The notes beneath the pieces are model-generated. The model saw nothing but the letters and a program-made list of their open reading frames with translations, ran no database searches and had not been told where the DNA came from. From positions 1 to 10,963 of the forward strand of contig JAEOSV010000101.1 of assembly GCA_016840185.1 (NCBI GenBank): a DNA stretch of 10,963 nucleotides, in the 5' to 3' direction. Origin of the DNA: Candidatus Hermodarchaeota archaeon (GTDB lineage: Archaea; Asgardarchaeota; Hermodarchaeia; Hermodarchaeales; Hermodarchaeaceae). Below are positions 1-7,980 of the stretch, one piece after another (the first letter of the stretch is position 1; each line of letters opens with the position of its first letter). The translations under genes were made by a program, and so were the position numbers.

Positions 1-1
1 C

Positions 2-1051
2 ATGCCGGAAGTTGGAATATTAGGCTATGGCGGTTACATCCCCAAGTACCGCATCAAAGTTGAGGAAATTGCCCGCGTCTGGGGCAAGGATGGAAAAGCC
101 ATTGGACGAGGTTTAGCCCTCATCGAGAAAAGTGTTCCTGGACTTGACGAAGACACCACGACAATCTCCGTGGAGGCCGCACGCAATGCATTGAGGTGTG
201 CGCATATTGACCCGAACAGAATTGGGGCAATTTATGTTGGATCTGAATCTCACGTTTATGCGACCAAGCCCACGGGCACCGTTGTTGCGGAGGCAATTAA
301 TGCTTCAAACAGTCTCCAATGTGCTGATTTTTCCTTCGCCTGTAAAGCGGGAACTGCTGCGATGCAAGTGTGCATCGGGTTGGTGAAATCTAAAGATGTC
401 GATATTGGACTCGCCATTGGAGCTGATACCGCCCAAGCTAAACCCGGGGATGCTCTCGAATATGCTGCCTCAGCTGGAGGTGCAGCGTATCTCATTGGTA
501 GTGATGATGATATGCTGGCAAGTTTTGATGCCACCTATTCGTACACAAGTGACACACCCGATTTTTGGCGACGGGAAGGCACGGACTTTCCTGAACATGG
601 CTCCCGATTCACCGGCAAGCCTGCCTATTTCCGTCATGTGCAACAAGCTGCGATGGGACTGTTTGCGAAACTGGATACCAAAACCAGCGACTATGATTGG
701 GGAGTGTTTCACTCACCGAATGGCAAATTCCCACGACGCGCAGCTAAAAGTCTCGGGTTCAAAGAAGACCAAATCAAACCGGGGCTTGTCGTTGACTATG
801 TGGGAAACACCTACGCGGGGAGTTCACCCCTGGGACTTGCTGCAACCCTCGACGTAGCCAAGCCTGGTGACAAAATCTTAGTTGTCTCTTATGGTTCCGG
901 CGCGGGCAGTGACGCCTTCCATGTGGAAGTGATGAAATCCGTCACAGAAAAACGGAAACGGAAGCCAATGGTTCAAGATTACATTGATGATAAGGTATAC
1001 CTCGATTATGCCCAATATGCGAAGCACCGTCGGACCATCAAAGTGGAGTGA
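2..1051 (+). CDS. Hydroxymethylglutaryl-CoA synthase (archaeal type)
   Basis: This enzyme condenses acetyl-CoA with acetoacetyl-CoA to HMG-CoA, the second step of the mevalonate route to archaeal isoprenoid lipids; it is cytosolic. The 349-residue length fits the compact archaeal family. The N-terminus [20 protein letters not shown] is characteristic and supports the ATG at base 2 as the true start. Visible catalytic candidates are Glu82 in GSESH, the acyl-accepting Cys114 in [10 protein letters not shown], and His237 in [10 protein letters not shown], followed by NTYAGSSP (269-276) and GSGAGSDAF near 300. The C-terminal [17 protein letters not shown] is also family-typical. The thiolase starts 5 nt after the stop and a DUF35 gene follows. 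In archaea these three proteins are known to form one complex in which the acetoacetyl-CoA intermediate is shared. The promoter lies left of the window. Confidence 0.97.
   Translation: MPEVGILGYGGYIPKYRIKVEEIARVWGKDGKAIGRGLALIEKSVPGLDEDTTTISVEAARNALRCAHIDPNRIGAIYVGSESHVYATKPTGTVVAEAINASNSLQCADFSFACKAGTAAMQVCIGLVKSKDVDIGLAIGADTAQAKPGDALEYAASAGGAAYLIGSDDDMLASFDATYSYTSDTPDFWRREGTDFPEHGSRFTGKPAYFRHVQQAAMGLFAKLDTKTSDYDWGVFHSPNGKFPRRAAKSLGFKEDQIKPGLVVDYVGNTYAGSSPLGLAATLDVAKPGDKILVVSYGSGAGSDAFHVEVMKSVTEKRKRKPMVQDYIDDKVYLDYAQYAKHRRTIKVE
1045..1051 (+). promoter_or_regulatory. Ribosome binding site deciding the thiolase start
   Basis: GGAGTGA lies 5 nt before the ATG at 1057 and overlaps the stop codon of the HMG-CoA synthase gene. 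It supports the ATG over the in-frame GTG at 1048, which would overlap the upstream stop codon and sit inside this site. The arrangement suggests translational coupling of the two genes. Confidence 0.6.
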
Positions 1052-1056
1052 GAAAA

Positions 1057-2238
1057 ATGACAAGTGAAATTCCTACAAAAGACCGAGTTGCCATCATCGG
1101 AATTGGACAAACCGCCTTTGGTGAACAATGGGACCGAAGTATTCGCCGAATTTCCCTAACCGCAGCAACTGCCTGTCTTGCAGACGCTGGAATAAGCGGC
1201 GATGACATTGACGCCCTCTATGTCAGTAACACCTCAACGAGTTCGTTCATTCAACAGGAACACCAAGCAGTTATGGCCGCCGATTCGGGAGGCCTCCTAC
1301 CCATCCCCTCAACCGAGGTGGAAGCCGCGTGTGCAAGCGGAGGGGTTTCGGTTCGCCACGCCTACATGGCTGTGAAATCAGGCGAACACAAGGTTGTCAT
1401 GGTGATCGGTTGTGAAAAAATGAGTGACATCTCCGAACCCGCTATTGCTGACACCTTGATGAGTGCTGCGGATCGCGAATGGGAAGGTCAGATTGGAGCT
1501 ACCTTTCCTGCACTGTTTGCAATACTTGCCCGACGCCATATGCACAATTATGGAACCACAGAAACTCAACTAGCTAGCCCTGCAGTGAAGGCCCATGCAA
1601 ATGCCGTGGATAACCCATACGCGCAATTCAGATTCAAAATCTCCACTGAAGCCGTCCTTAGGAGCCCCATTGTTTCAGATCCTTTGCGTATGTTGAATTG
1701 TGCTCCTATTTCAGATGGCGCTGCCGCAGTGGTTGTTTGTCGAGGAGATCTGGTGGACCAATTTGAAGGTGAACCCATCTGGATTGATGCCTCCACCCAG
1801 GCATCTGACACCCTTGCCATTCATGACCGCCCCTCCATTACGACCTTTCGTGCAGTGAAAAGTGCGGCCAAACAAGCTTATGACAAACTCAGCATGAAAC
1901 CGGAAGACGTCGAGATTGCTGAACTCCACGACTCCTTCACTATTAGTGAAATCATGTCCGTCGAGGACTTGGGATTTGTCGAGAAAGGTAAAGGCGGCAA
2001 AGCCATTGAAGACGGGATGTTTGACAAGAAAGGCAAAATCCCTGTCAGTGTCAGCGGGGGACTCAAAGCCAAAGGTCACCCGGTCGGAGCCACTGGCATC
2101 GCTCAAGTGGCTGAAATCGTCGAACAACTCCGAGGTACCGCCGGAAAACGCCAAGTTAAAGGTGTCAAGCGTGGCCTCACCCTCAATCTGGGTGGCACTG
2201 GCTCCACAGCTGTGATCCATATTCTCAACGGTGAATAA
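1057..2238 (+). CDS. Acetyl-CoA acetyltransferase, SCP2-like archaeal thiolase
   Basis: This thiolase condenses two acetyl-CoA to acetoacetyl-CoA, the first mevalonate step, and hands it to the neighbouring HMG-CoA synthase. It has 393 residues from the chosen ATG. The acyl-carrying cysteine is Cys92 in EAACASGG. His291 in ELHDSFT and His341 in GLKAKGHPVGATG are the expected catalytic histidines. At the C-terminus, where bacterial biosynthetic thiolases carry a Cys-x-Gly, this protein reads LNLGGTGSTAVIHIL with no cysteine, as in SCP2-type and archaeal thiolases. Homologues are often annotated vaguely as lipid-transfer or propanoyl-CoA acyltransferase; the context fixes the role here. It sits between HMG-CoA synthase (5-nt gap) and DUF35 (17-nt gap). 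The in-frame GTG at 1048 is a less likely start. Confidence 0.95.
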   Translation: MTSEIPTKDRVAIIGIGQTAFGEQWDRSIRRISLTAATACLADAGISGDDIDALYVSNTSTSSFIQQEHQAVMAADSGGLLPIPSTEVEAACASGGVSVRHAYMAVKSGEHKVVMVIGCEKMSDISEPAIADTLMSAADREWEGQIGATFPALFAILARRHMHNYGTTETQLASPAVKAHANAVDNPYAQFRFKISTEAVLRSPIVSDPLRMLNCAPISDGAAAVVVCRGDLVDQFEGEPIWIDASTQASDTLAIHDRPSITTFRAVKSAAKQAYDKLSMKPEDVEIAELHDSFTISEIMSVEDLGFVEKGKGGKAIEDGMFDKKGKIPVSVSGGLKAKGHPVGATGIAQVAEIVEQLRGTAGKRQVKGVKRGLTLNLGGTGSTAVIHILNGE

Positions 2239-2255
2239 TCCAAAGGTGAAACATC

Positions 2256-2879
2256 ATGTCAGATCAAAGCGTTCCAATGTTATGGCGACGAATTAAAAAC
2301 GTCTACAACCTGGTCGGTCGACATTGTCGAACTTGCGACACCAAATACTTCCCACCGATTCCGCTTTGTCCGAAATGTCGACGAAAAACTGATTTCGTGG
2401 ACACCCAATTTTCCGGACTTGGTAAGATTTACTCGTATACGATTATCCATGACCCCCCAGCAGGTTTCAAAGACCTTTCTCCCTACGTACTTGCTCTCGT
2501 TCGACTCGATGAAGGCCCTCTCGTTCTCTCCCAGATTGTGGATGCAGACAACGAGCAACTTAAAATCGGAATGAGCGTCCAAGTCGTCTTTCGCCGGATT
2601 GGTGACGCCGGACGAACTGGTGTACTGCGATATGCCTACAAGTTCCGTCCACTCCCAGAATATACGACCGGCCACATTATTGCCACTGTTGATGGGGAGG
2701 AGGGAGTCGTCCACCTTGAAGTTCCTATGGAAGAAAGAAAACGTCGTTCCGTACGTCGAGTCCTCGAGGAAACCTATGAGAGGGGGCGACGTCGTATACG
2801 ACGTGAAAAGAAGAAAAATGAAACTGAGGAGAAACCAAAGACCAAGCCCGCGAAGAAGAAAAGCACCATATCAAAATAA
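2256..2879 (+). CDS. DUF35 zinc-ribbon/OB-fold protein of the thiolase-HMGS complex, with charged C-terminal extension
   Basis: This small protein bridges thiolase and HMG-CoA synthase in the archaeal complex and is thought to provide a shared CoA-binding site; it has no known catalytic activity of its own. An N-terminal rubredoxin-like zinc ribbon is visible as Cys24-x2-Cys27 and Cys38-x2-Cys41. An OB-fold follows from about residue 52 (FSGLGKIYSYTIIHDPPAGF) to about 132 (YAYKFRPLP). The ATG at 2256 is preceded by AAAGGTGAA at 7-nt spacing. DUF35 proteins normally end near residue 130-140. This one continues about 70 residues: a segment with predicted strands (138-156), an Arg/Glu-rich probable helix (157-185), and a Lys-rich low-complexity tail (184-207). 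The extension is not explained by the known role in the complex. Confidence 0.92.
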   Translation: MSDQSVPMLWRRIKNVYNLVGRHCRTCDTKYFPPIPLCPKCRRKTDFVDTQFSGLGKIYSYTIIHDPPAGFKDLSPYVLALVRLDEGPLVLSQIVDADNEQLKIGMSVQVVFRRIGDAGRTGVLRYAYKFRPLPEYTTGHIIATVDGEEGVVHLEVPMEERKRRSVRRVLEETYERGRRRIRREKKKNETEEKPKTKPAKKKSTISK

Positions 2880-2943
2880 GGACTCGTTCATTTAGAGCCA
2901 TTAATTTCAGGGCTTGGAGAGTATTTCACCCCTATGAAAGCAG

Positions 2944-2950
2944 TTTTATT
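2944..2950 (+). promoter_or_regulatory. Possible TATA element for the membrane protein gene
   Basis: TTTTATT, preceded by the purine-rich GAAAGCAG, lies about 50 nt before the ATG at 2998. It would place a transcript start near 2972. The match to the archaeal consensus is weak. The 118-base gap after the DUF35 stop and the change in base composition suggest this gene is transcribed on its own. Confidence 0.25.
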
Positions 2951-2997
2951 CCAACACCAGTGAATAGCAACCAGCATTGTGTATTGGATGGGAGTTC

Positions 2998-4176
2998 ATG
3001 TCCTTTCGGTCTGCAAAACGACAATATTTCCAGGCCTTTTTTCTCATTAGCCTTGGATGTCTGTTAATCGGCACTTCTTTTGTAATCATCCCAGTTGGAA
3101 ATTTCTTCGATAGTTGCTATTATGGTCGTTATGGTCGAGAAAGAACAATAAGAATCCCCTTCTCAGGAACTGTATCAAGTCAACAACCATTCGTGTATAT
3201 CGTAATTGGTTGGTTTTGGAGTGAAGATATCGGAATACATGATTTTCTTACTAATGACACAGAGGTAACACTCTGGTTCTATGATGACGATCAAGACCCG
3301 GATTACACGATCGATACAATCTATTACAATGTCACCGGAAACGCAGAGCCCTTAACCTTCACAATACGGGTTACAGGTAGAATTATCTTTGAAGTACGAA
3401 TGAATACGACTTCTGCGTATTTCACAACGTGGATCACTTATACATTACCTCCACCTCCCGTACTTCCTTGCACAATGATTGTGTATTACATTATCGCTGG
3501 TTTCTTCGCGTTTATTTTTGGTCTCGTATTGATTGGATCAGGTGTCTGGCAAGCCCAGAAGGGAGACAGGGCAATCAAAGATGCCACATCAAGAGCCTCT
3601 GGGAGTCCAACAAAGTCAAATGCAGCCCCGGGATACCAAGCCTATAGAAATGCTTCATTATGTTTCGCTGTGGCTTTCATTTTTCTTGGAGTTTCCGGGC
3701 TTCTCCTGCTTGGGATGTCTGCTTCAGCTTTTACCGTTGAATCGACAACCGACTGGGGACCTCTGACCGTTACGGTCTCTGAAGCGAATCCAACGACCAA
3801 CATTTCAATATCAAATTTAGAACCGGGAATCCTGACGTTATACCTATGTTATACGAACTCAGGCTTCGTATTGCTAAGGATTTACAGTTTCAATACAACC
3901 GATGGTAATCCCCTTTTCCTAGAAACTCTAGTTGGTGAACAAGAGACCTTCGAAGTTTTCGTGTTTGGTGACGCAACTATTGACATTAGTCGAGAAGATA
4001 CTGATGCCCGATTTACTGGATGGATCTATTCAACATCCGTTACTGTGGAAAATCCATTCCTTGTATTCAACTTGCCAATTGCCTTACCAGCGGTGATAGT
4101 TGGTAGTGCATTACTCATTCTGGGTATGAGCCTAAGTTGGCAAGGTACAAAACAACTCGAAAAATGGAAATACTAG
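2998..4176 (+). CDS. Unrecognised membrane protein with duplicated TM-ectodomain-TM units
   Basis: I do not recognise a family. From the ATG at 2998 (TGGGAG three nt upstream; an in-frame TTG lies at 2977) it has 392 residues. The predicted order is TM1 (11-33), a strand-rich polar domain (34-157), TM2 (158-184), a Ser/Lys/Ala-rich loop (185-219), TM3 (220-243), a second strand-rich domain (244-357) and TM4 (358-380). The Lys/Arg-rich N-terminus, loop and C-terminus put those parts inside and both domains outside. The domains carry N-glycosylation sequons at Asn86, 111, 136, 268 and 299. The domain ends resemble each other: FTIRVTGRIIFEVRMNTTSA then FTTWI, against FEVFVFGDATIDISREDTDA then FTGWI. 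This points to internal duplication. A surface or envelope role is inference. It is more A+T-rich than its neighbours. Confidence 0.75.
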   Translation: MSFRSAKRQYFQAFFLISLGCLLIGTSFVIIPVGNFFDSCYYGRYGRERTIRIPFSGTVSSQQPFVYIVIGWFWSEDIGIHDFLTNDTEVTLWFYDDDQDPDYTIDTIYYNVTGNAEPLTFTIRVTGRIIFEVRMNTTSAYFTTWITYTLPPPPVLPCTMIVYYIIAGFFAFIFGLVLIGSGVWQAQKGDRAIKDATSRASGSPTKSNAAPGYQAYRNASLCFAVAFIFLGVSGLLLLGMSASAFTVESTTDWGPLTVTVSEANPTTNISISNLEPGILTLYLCYTNSGFVLLRIYSFNTTDGNPLFLETLVGEQETFEVFVFGDATIDISREDTDARFTGWIYSTSVTVENPFLVFNLPIALPAVIVGSALLILGMSLSWQGTKQLEKWKY

Positions 4177-4235
4177 CTCAACAAATACGAACCGGTTCAA
4201 AATCATAGTTTTCACGAGTGTTCTGGAACCAAGCA

Positions 4236-4244
4236 TTTTATAAG
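4236..4244 (+). promoter_or_regulatory. TATA element for the acylase unit
   Basis: TTTTATAAG is a good archaeal TATA match in the 138-base gap between the duplicated membrane protein and the acylase. It would put transcription start near 4265-4270, giving a leader of about 45-50 nt before the GTG at 4315. The purine stretch GGAACCAAG just upstream could serve as the BRE. Confidence 0.5.
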
Positions 4245-4289
4245 ACCCTAGGCAAAGGATGTTCGCCTCAGTAGCCAACTCTGCTGAAC

Positions 4290-4307
4290 GGGGCTTCCCC
4301 TTGGGGG
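4290..4307 (+). promoter_or_regulatory. Alternative short hairpins over the acylase ribosome binding site
   Basis: GGGG (4290-4293), CCCC (4297-4300) and GGGGG (4303-4307) follow each other. The C tract can pair with the first G tract (loop CTT) or compete for the second, which is the only Shine-Dalgarno-like sequence before the GTG at 4315 (7-nt spacing). Pairing with the second would block ribosome binding, but its 2-nt loop is strained unless the stem opens. A regulatory role is inference from geometry only. Confidence 0.3.
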
Positions 4308-4314
4308 CTGTTGT

Positions 4315-6735
4315 GTGTCGAGTCAACGGAAAGTGTTTACCTGTAAAACGATAATCATCATCCTGGTATGTTCACTGATTTTGGGGATGATGGTCAGCGT
4401 GGTCCCCTGGCTTCAACCTAATGGAGGCCTATGGGCAGATATTCCCTGGGCCAATATTCCGCCCTATTCCAGCGAAGAAATCCAAGGATTGAATGGCGAA
4501 GTCCACATCGTTCGCGATTTTTGGGGAGTCCCCCAGATCTTTGCCAGCGACACCAATGACCTGTATCTCGCTTGTGGCTACGTCCACGCCCAAGATCGGT
4601 TGTTCCAATTAGACTTGTATCGGCGAATAGCTCATGGAACCCTCTCAGAACTCTTTGGTGTTACCTACCTTGAGCTAGATGAATATCATCGTCAACTCGG
4701 GTTTGGTGCAATCGCCAATGCCACAGTGCCCCTCCTTGACCCCACAGTTCTTGGTTTGTTAAAAAGCTATGCAATTGGGATCAATCGGTATATGGAGAAT
4801 ATTGGATCTGCCATTCCCGTTGAGATTAGCGTTCTTGGTTATTTTCCTGCTCCATGGAATGAAACCGACACCTTAGCGATTGAACGATACGTCGCTTGGC
4901 AACTCTCAGCTAGTACGGCTTTTGATGATTTGAAAATGGCCAACCTAATCGACACCTTTGGGGCTGACCTTGTGTTTAAGGACTTGTTCCCAGAAGTCCA
5001 GTATAATGATAATTTCATCGTGCCCCCGACCTCTCTTCCAGATTATCTGAAAGGAGCTGCCGAATCTCTTGCCAATCGGCTTGAAGACCTCCAAAAATTG
5101 AATCCTGGGTCCCTCTCCACAGGTGGAAGTAACAGCTGGGTCATCAACGGGTCCCATACATCAACGGGAGCGCCGATGATGGCAAGCGATCCCCACCTCT
5201 CTATGACCTTAGCTCCTATCTGGTATGAGATTCAGCTGGTGGCACCAGGCCACAACGTCCAAGGCATCACCTATACAGGTATCCCCTTTGTCTATCAAGG
5301 ACACAATCCGGATATTGCTTGGACCTGGTCAGGGATGCTCTCCGATGTGAGCGATTTTTATTACTACTTATGGAACCCCAGTGATGCATCTCAATATTGG
5401 TGGGATGGAGGCTGGCAATCCGTTCAACAACGGAACACCACCATTTGGGTCCGTGTCGAAGGTGGATTCCACCCCGTTGAAACCACACTCAACTACACAG
5501 TTCATGGACCTTTGTTTGAAGAAGAGGATGGCCGGTTTGCCCTCAAATGGAGTGGAGCCAATGGAACCCTCACCACAGAAGCGCTCTACGACCTGGGACT
5601 CGCCACAAACCATGCTGAGTTCCTCTCAGCAATTCAACAGATTGATGCCCCCAACCTCAACTTCCTCTACGCGGACACAGCAGGCGATATTGCATATCAT
5701 GCAGCTGCAGCTCAACCGATTCGTGGTCCTGGACAGGGTCCAAGTCCGCTCAACGGCTCTGCAGACAACACTGGATGGCAGGGATTCATTCCTTTCAACC
5801 AATTACCGCAAAGTTTGAATCCATCATCAGGATTCTTGGTTAGTGCAAACAACCGTCCAGTGAACGCAAGCTATCCCTATTATCTCGGATACACGTTCGC
5901 ATCACCGTATCGAGCTAATCGCATTACCGATTTGTTGAATACTACATCCACCTATTCATTGAGCGATATGGGCACCATCCAACAAGATGTCTTATCCTTA
6001 CATGCACTCGCAATCAAAGATATCGTTGCGAGTGTCGTTCTCGCTGAAGTCACTGCATCCGAAGACCCCATAATGCATGCCGCCGCCACGGCTTTACAGA
6101 GTTGGGATGGTGTGATGCACACGGAAAGTATCGCAGCAACGGTTTGGTCAACGTTTTCACCTAACTTCATGAATGCCACGTTCTACGATGAATATTCTCA
6201 AGCAGGAACCTCTGAGGGTCCTTACCCAGCAATCACTGTGCTCGATAACTTCACCCAAATCAACTATGGTCGCTGGTTCAACGATGTCAACCAACCAGGA
6301 AATCAAACCCGTGATGACATTATTCTCGCAAGCTTTACAGATGCCGTCGAATTCCTCACCCTCAATCTGGGACCCGAAACTACATTATGGCAGTATCATC
6401 GCATTCACATCCTGTGGATCCAACACTCCATGGCAGAATCCTTCGCTTATCTTAACGCCCCACGACACCCAATGAACGGCGGAACCTACACGGTTAACTA
6501 TGCCCCAGGATATCTCGTTTCAATTGGGGCAAGTTATCGACTCATTATGGATATGGATAATTTGGCAAATTGCTTGGGTGTCCTTCCAGGCGGTCAGCGA
6601 AGCAACGCCTATGCTCGTAACTATTTGGATCAACTGGGACTCTGGATCATCGGCGAACACCATGTCTTACCTTTCGCCTCGACGCTCGGAGAAATAACCG
6701 AGTTCGTTTCCCTTGTCCATCTCCTACCGGGGTGA
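4315..6735 (+). CDS. Penicillin acylase family Ntn hydrolase, membrane-anchored
   Basis: Members of this family hydrolyse amide bonds of acylated compounds (penicillins, acyl-homoserine lactones and others) after cutting themselves into alpha and beta chains. The 806-residue precursor has a GTG start and one hydrophobic segment (12-32) that should anchor it with the enzyme outside. The alpha region shows VHIVRDFWGVPQIFA and GYVHAQDRLFQLDLYRR (63-104). Self-cleavage is expected between Gly271 and Ser272 in STGGSNSWVINGS, making Ser272 the N-terminal nucleophile. The beta chain shows NFLYADTAGDIAYHAAA (449-465), SANNR (510-514, containing the oxyanion-hole Asn), IGASYR (737-742) and PGGQRSN (758-764) before NYLDQLGLW. 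All key positions look intact. The substrate cannot be read from sequence. The next gene starts 4 nt after the stop. Confidence 0.93.
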   Translation: MSSQRKVFTCKTIIIILVCSLILGMMVSVVPWLQPNGGLWADIPWANIPPYSSEEIQGLNGEVHIVRDFWGVPQIFASDTNDLYLACGYVHAQDRLFQLDLYRRIAHGTLSELFGVTYLELDEYHRQLGFGAIANATVPLLDPTVLGLLKSYAIGINRYMENIGSAIPVEISVLGYFPAPWNETDTLAIERYVAWQLSASTAFDDLKMANLIDTFGADLVFKDLFPEVQYNDNFIVPPTSLPDYLKGAAESLANRLEDLQKLNPGSLSTGGSNSWVINGSHTSTGAPMMASDPHLSMTLAPIWYEIQLVAPGHNVQGITYTGIPFVYQGHNPDIAWTWSGMLSDVSDFYYYLWNPSDASQYWWDGGWQSVQQRNTTIWVRVEGGFHPVETTLNYTVHGPLFEEEDGRFALKWSGANGTLTTEALYDLGLATNHAEFLSAIQQIDAPNLNFLYADTAGDIAYHAAAAQPIRGPGQGPSPLNGSADNTGWQGFIPFNQLPQSLNPSSGFLVSANNRPVNASYPYYLGYTFASPYRANRITDLLNTTSTYSLSDMGTIQQDVLSLHALAIKDIVASVVLAEVTASEDPIMHAAATALQSWDGVMHTESIAATVWSTFSPNFMNATFYDEYSQAGTSEGPYPAITVLDNFTQINYGRWFNDVNQPGNQTRDDIILASFTDAVEFLTLNLGPETTLWQYHRIHILWIQHSMAESFAYLNAPRHPMNGGTYTVNYAPGYLVSIGASYRLIMDMDNLANCLGVLPGGQRSNAYARNYLDQLGLWIIGEHHVLPFASTLGEITEFVSLVHLLPG
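6729..6735 (+). promoter_or_regulatory. Ribosome binding site overlapping the acylase stop
   Basis: GGGGTGA includes the acylase stop codon and lies 4 nt before the ATG at 6740. It supports that ATG over the in-frame TTG at 6713 and implies coupled translation of the two genes. Confidence 0.55.
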
Positions 6736-6739
6736 TATC

Positions 6740-7243
6740 ATGTCAGATATAAGTCGTGAAAGCCTTTCATCCTTCTTCCGCAAGCAACATGGTATCTTCG
6801 TAGGATTCGCCTTCTGCTTCTTCTTCACCATCCTCATCCAACTCACAGGCCAAGGACTACTCATCGTCATCGCTGGCATTCTGACAGGATTTCTGATGAA
6901 GAACACTTTCAGAGCCATCGTTGTCGCCTTCATCGCCGGTTTTCTTGCCTGGCTTGCTCTCTTTGGACTAATGGCATTCTACTACACTGATGCCTTCATC
7001 AACGCATGGATCCTTGTGGGACAGCAAATCCCTGCACCTCAAATCTTTGTCTGCCTCATCGGCGGTGTTATCACCGGTGTCGGTGGACAATTGGGTGCAC
7101 TCTTCGCCGATATCATCTATCCTCCACCCGATGACATGGGATTACCACCTGGCCCAGAACGGATTCCCACCGAGGAGCTTCCCAAACGGAAGCGGGTGAA
7201 ACGCAAACAAACTAAACGGAAGAAAAAGAAGAAACGCTACTAA
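6740..7243 (+). CDS. Small four-helix membrane protein with polybasic tail
   Basis: I do not recognise a family. From the ATG at 6740 it has 167 residues. Four hydrophobic segments are visible at about 18-34, 37-54, 57-82 and 98-126, the last two rich in Gly (GGVITGVGGQLGAL). An acidic, proline-rich stretch (127-147, YPPPDDMGLPPGPERIP) follows. The protein ends in a tail of about 20 residues that is almost all Lys and Arg (149-166). The tail should lie in the cytoplasm, where it could bind lipid headgroups, nucleic acid or ribosomes. The 4-nt spacing to the acylase gene makes co-expression likely, so a role in placing, guarding or supplying the acylase is possible but unproven. Alternatives are a small DUF-type envelope protein of independent function. 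Confidence 0.8.
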   Translation: MSDISRESLSSFFRKQHGIFVGFAFCFFFTILIQLTGQGLLIVIAGILTGFLMKNTFRAIVVAFIAGFLAWLALFGLMAFYYTDAFINAWILVGQQIPAPQIFVCLIGGVITGVGGQLGALFADIIYPPPDDMGLPPGPERIPTEELPKRKRVKRKQTKRKKKKKRY

Positions 7244-7312
7244 ACACTACAAACATAGTGCGGGGTTTACCAGAATCAGAAGATACAAATAACCTGATTT
7301 CAGTGACACTGC

Positions 7313-7317
7313 GAGGT
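7313..7317 (+). promoter_or_regulatory. Ribosome binding site supporting a TTG start
   Basis: GAGGT lies 7 nt before the TTG at 7325. The first in-frame ATG (7397) has no comparable site, so the TTG is preferred. The preceding 81-base gap holds only a weak A+T-rich stretch (ACAAATAA near 7285) as a possible promoter element. Confidence 0.45.
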
Positions 7318-7324
7318 TCCTTAT

Positions 7325-7969
7325 TTGTCGCCACCCAATCCTTCTGAATCATCCGATTCAAAGAACGCCGACCAAGTTCAGGCGTATATCCAATCGATGT
7401 CTAGCACAGATGAGGAAACCCGTCGTGATGCCATTCGACACCTCGGACAACTCGGTCCAGAAGCCGCGCCCGCATTACCCCAGCTTCGAACAGCCCTAAC
7501 AGATCCAAATTTTGTCATTCGTTTGGAAGCTGCCATAGCGATTGGCTTTGTAGGGACCGAAGAAGATTCCGAGCATCTCATTCCCCTCCTCAATGATGAA
7601 GAACAAGCTGTCCGTTTCCAAACTATTAGTGCTCTAGCCTTCCTCAAAGACTCACGAGCGACACCAGAGCTTCTCAAAATCTATGATAACGAAACAATTC
7701 ATGTGCAGGACCAAATCCTCCGAGCATTAGGTCACTTGAAAGGTCCAGAAGCCTACAACCTACTCGAACGCGAACTCCAAGCGGAGGATCCAACCATTCG
7801 AACCGGTGCCGTCGTTGGACTCAGCTTCTTTGGTGATCCACGAGCTCGTCCACTCCTAAAAGAAGTAGCCGAAACGGATTCCGATGAAATCGTCACCCAT
7901 GAGGCAAAACTAGCTCTGCTTCAAATAAAGGAACTCGGTTTGCAAGATGTGAAGAAATCCACTAAATAG
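7325..7969 (+). CDS. HEAT-repeat (PBS-lyase-type) protein
   Basis: This 214-residue soluble protein is made almost wholly of short helical HEAT-like repeats, which act as protein-binding scaffolds. After a Ser/Pro/Asp-rich leader (1-24), repeats run at about 29-59, 60-90, 92-121, 123-153 and 155-185, with a partial sixth to 205. Each shows the pattern of a helix turn, a D-x-x-x-R-x-x-A-x-x-A-L core and G-x-x motif: for example VIRLEAAIAIGFVG, AVRFQTISALAFL and TIRTGAVVGLSFFGDPRA. The start is a TTG supported by GAGGT; the ATG at 7397 would give 190 residues and keep all repeats. Nothing catalytic is visible. Bacterial relatives with this repeat type include phycobilin lyases, but that function is not implied here. 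The partner is unknown. Confidence 0.85.
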   Translation: MSPPNPSESSDSKNADQVQAYIQSMSSTDEETRRDAIRHLGQLGPEAAPALPQLRTALTDPNFVIRLEAAIAIGFVGTEEDSEHLIPLLNDEEQAVRFQTISALAFLKDSRATPELLKIYDNETIHVQDQILRALGHLKGPEAYNLLERELQAEDPTIRTGAVVGLSFFGDPRARPLLKEVAETDSDEIVTHEAKLALLQIKELGLQDVKKSTK

Positions 7970-7980
7970 CATCTATGCTC

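Noticed and set aside
396..857. Plus-strand open frame of 153 codons inside the HMG-CoA synthase gene
   Set aside because: It lies in a second frame of a highly conserved enzyme and has no recognisable composition or start signal.
1711..2220. Long minus-strand open frame (169 codons) inside the thiolase gene
   Set aside because: It is fully antisense to a well-conserved thiolase, has no domain-like composition and no upstream ribosome binding site; it is a shadow of the coding strand.
7245..7260. CACTA...TAGTG inverted repeat after the four-helix protein gene
   Set aside because: Five-base arms with a 6-base loop and no T tract are too weak to call a terminator.
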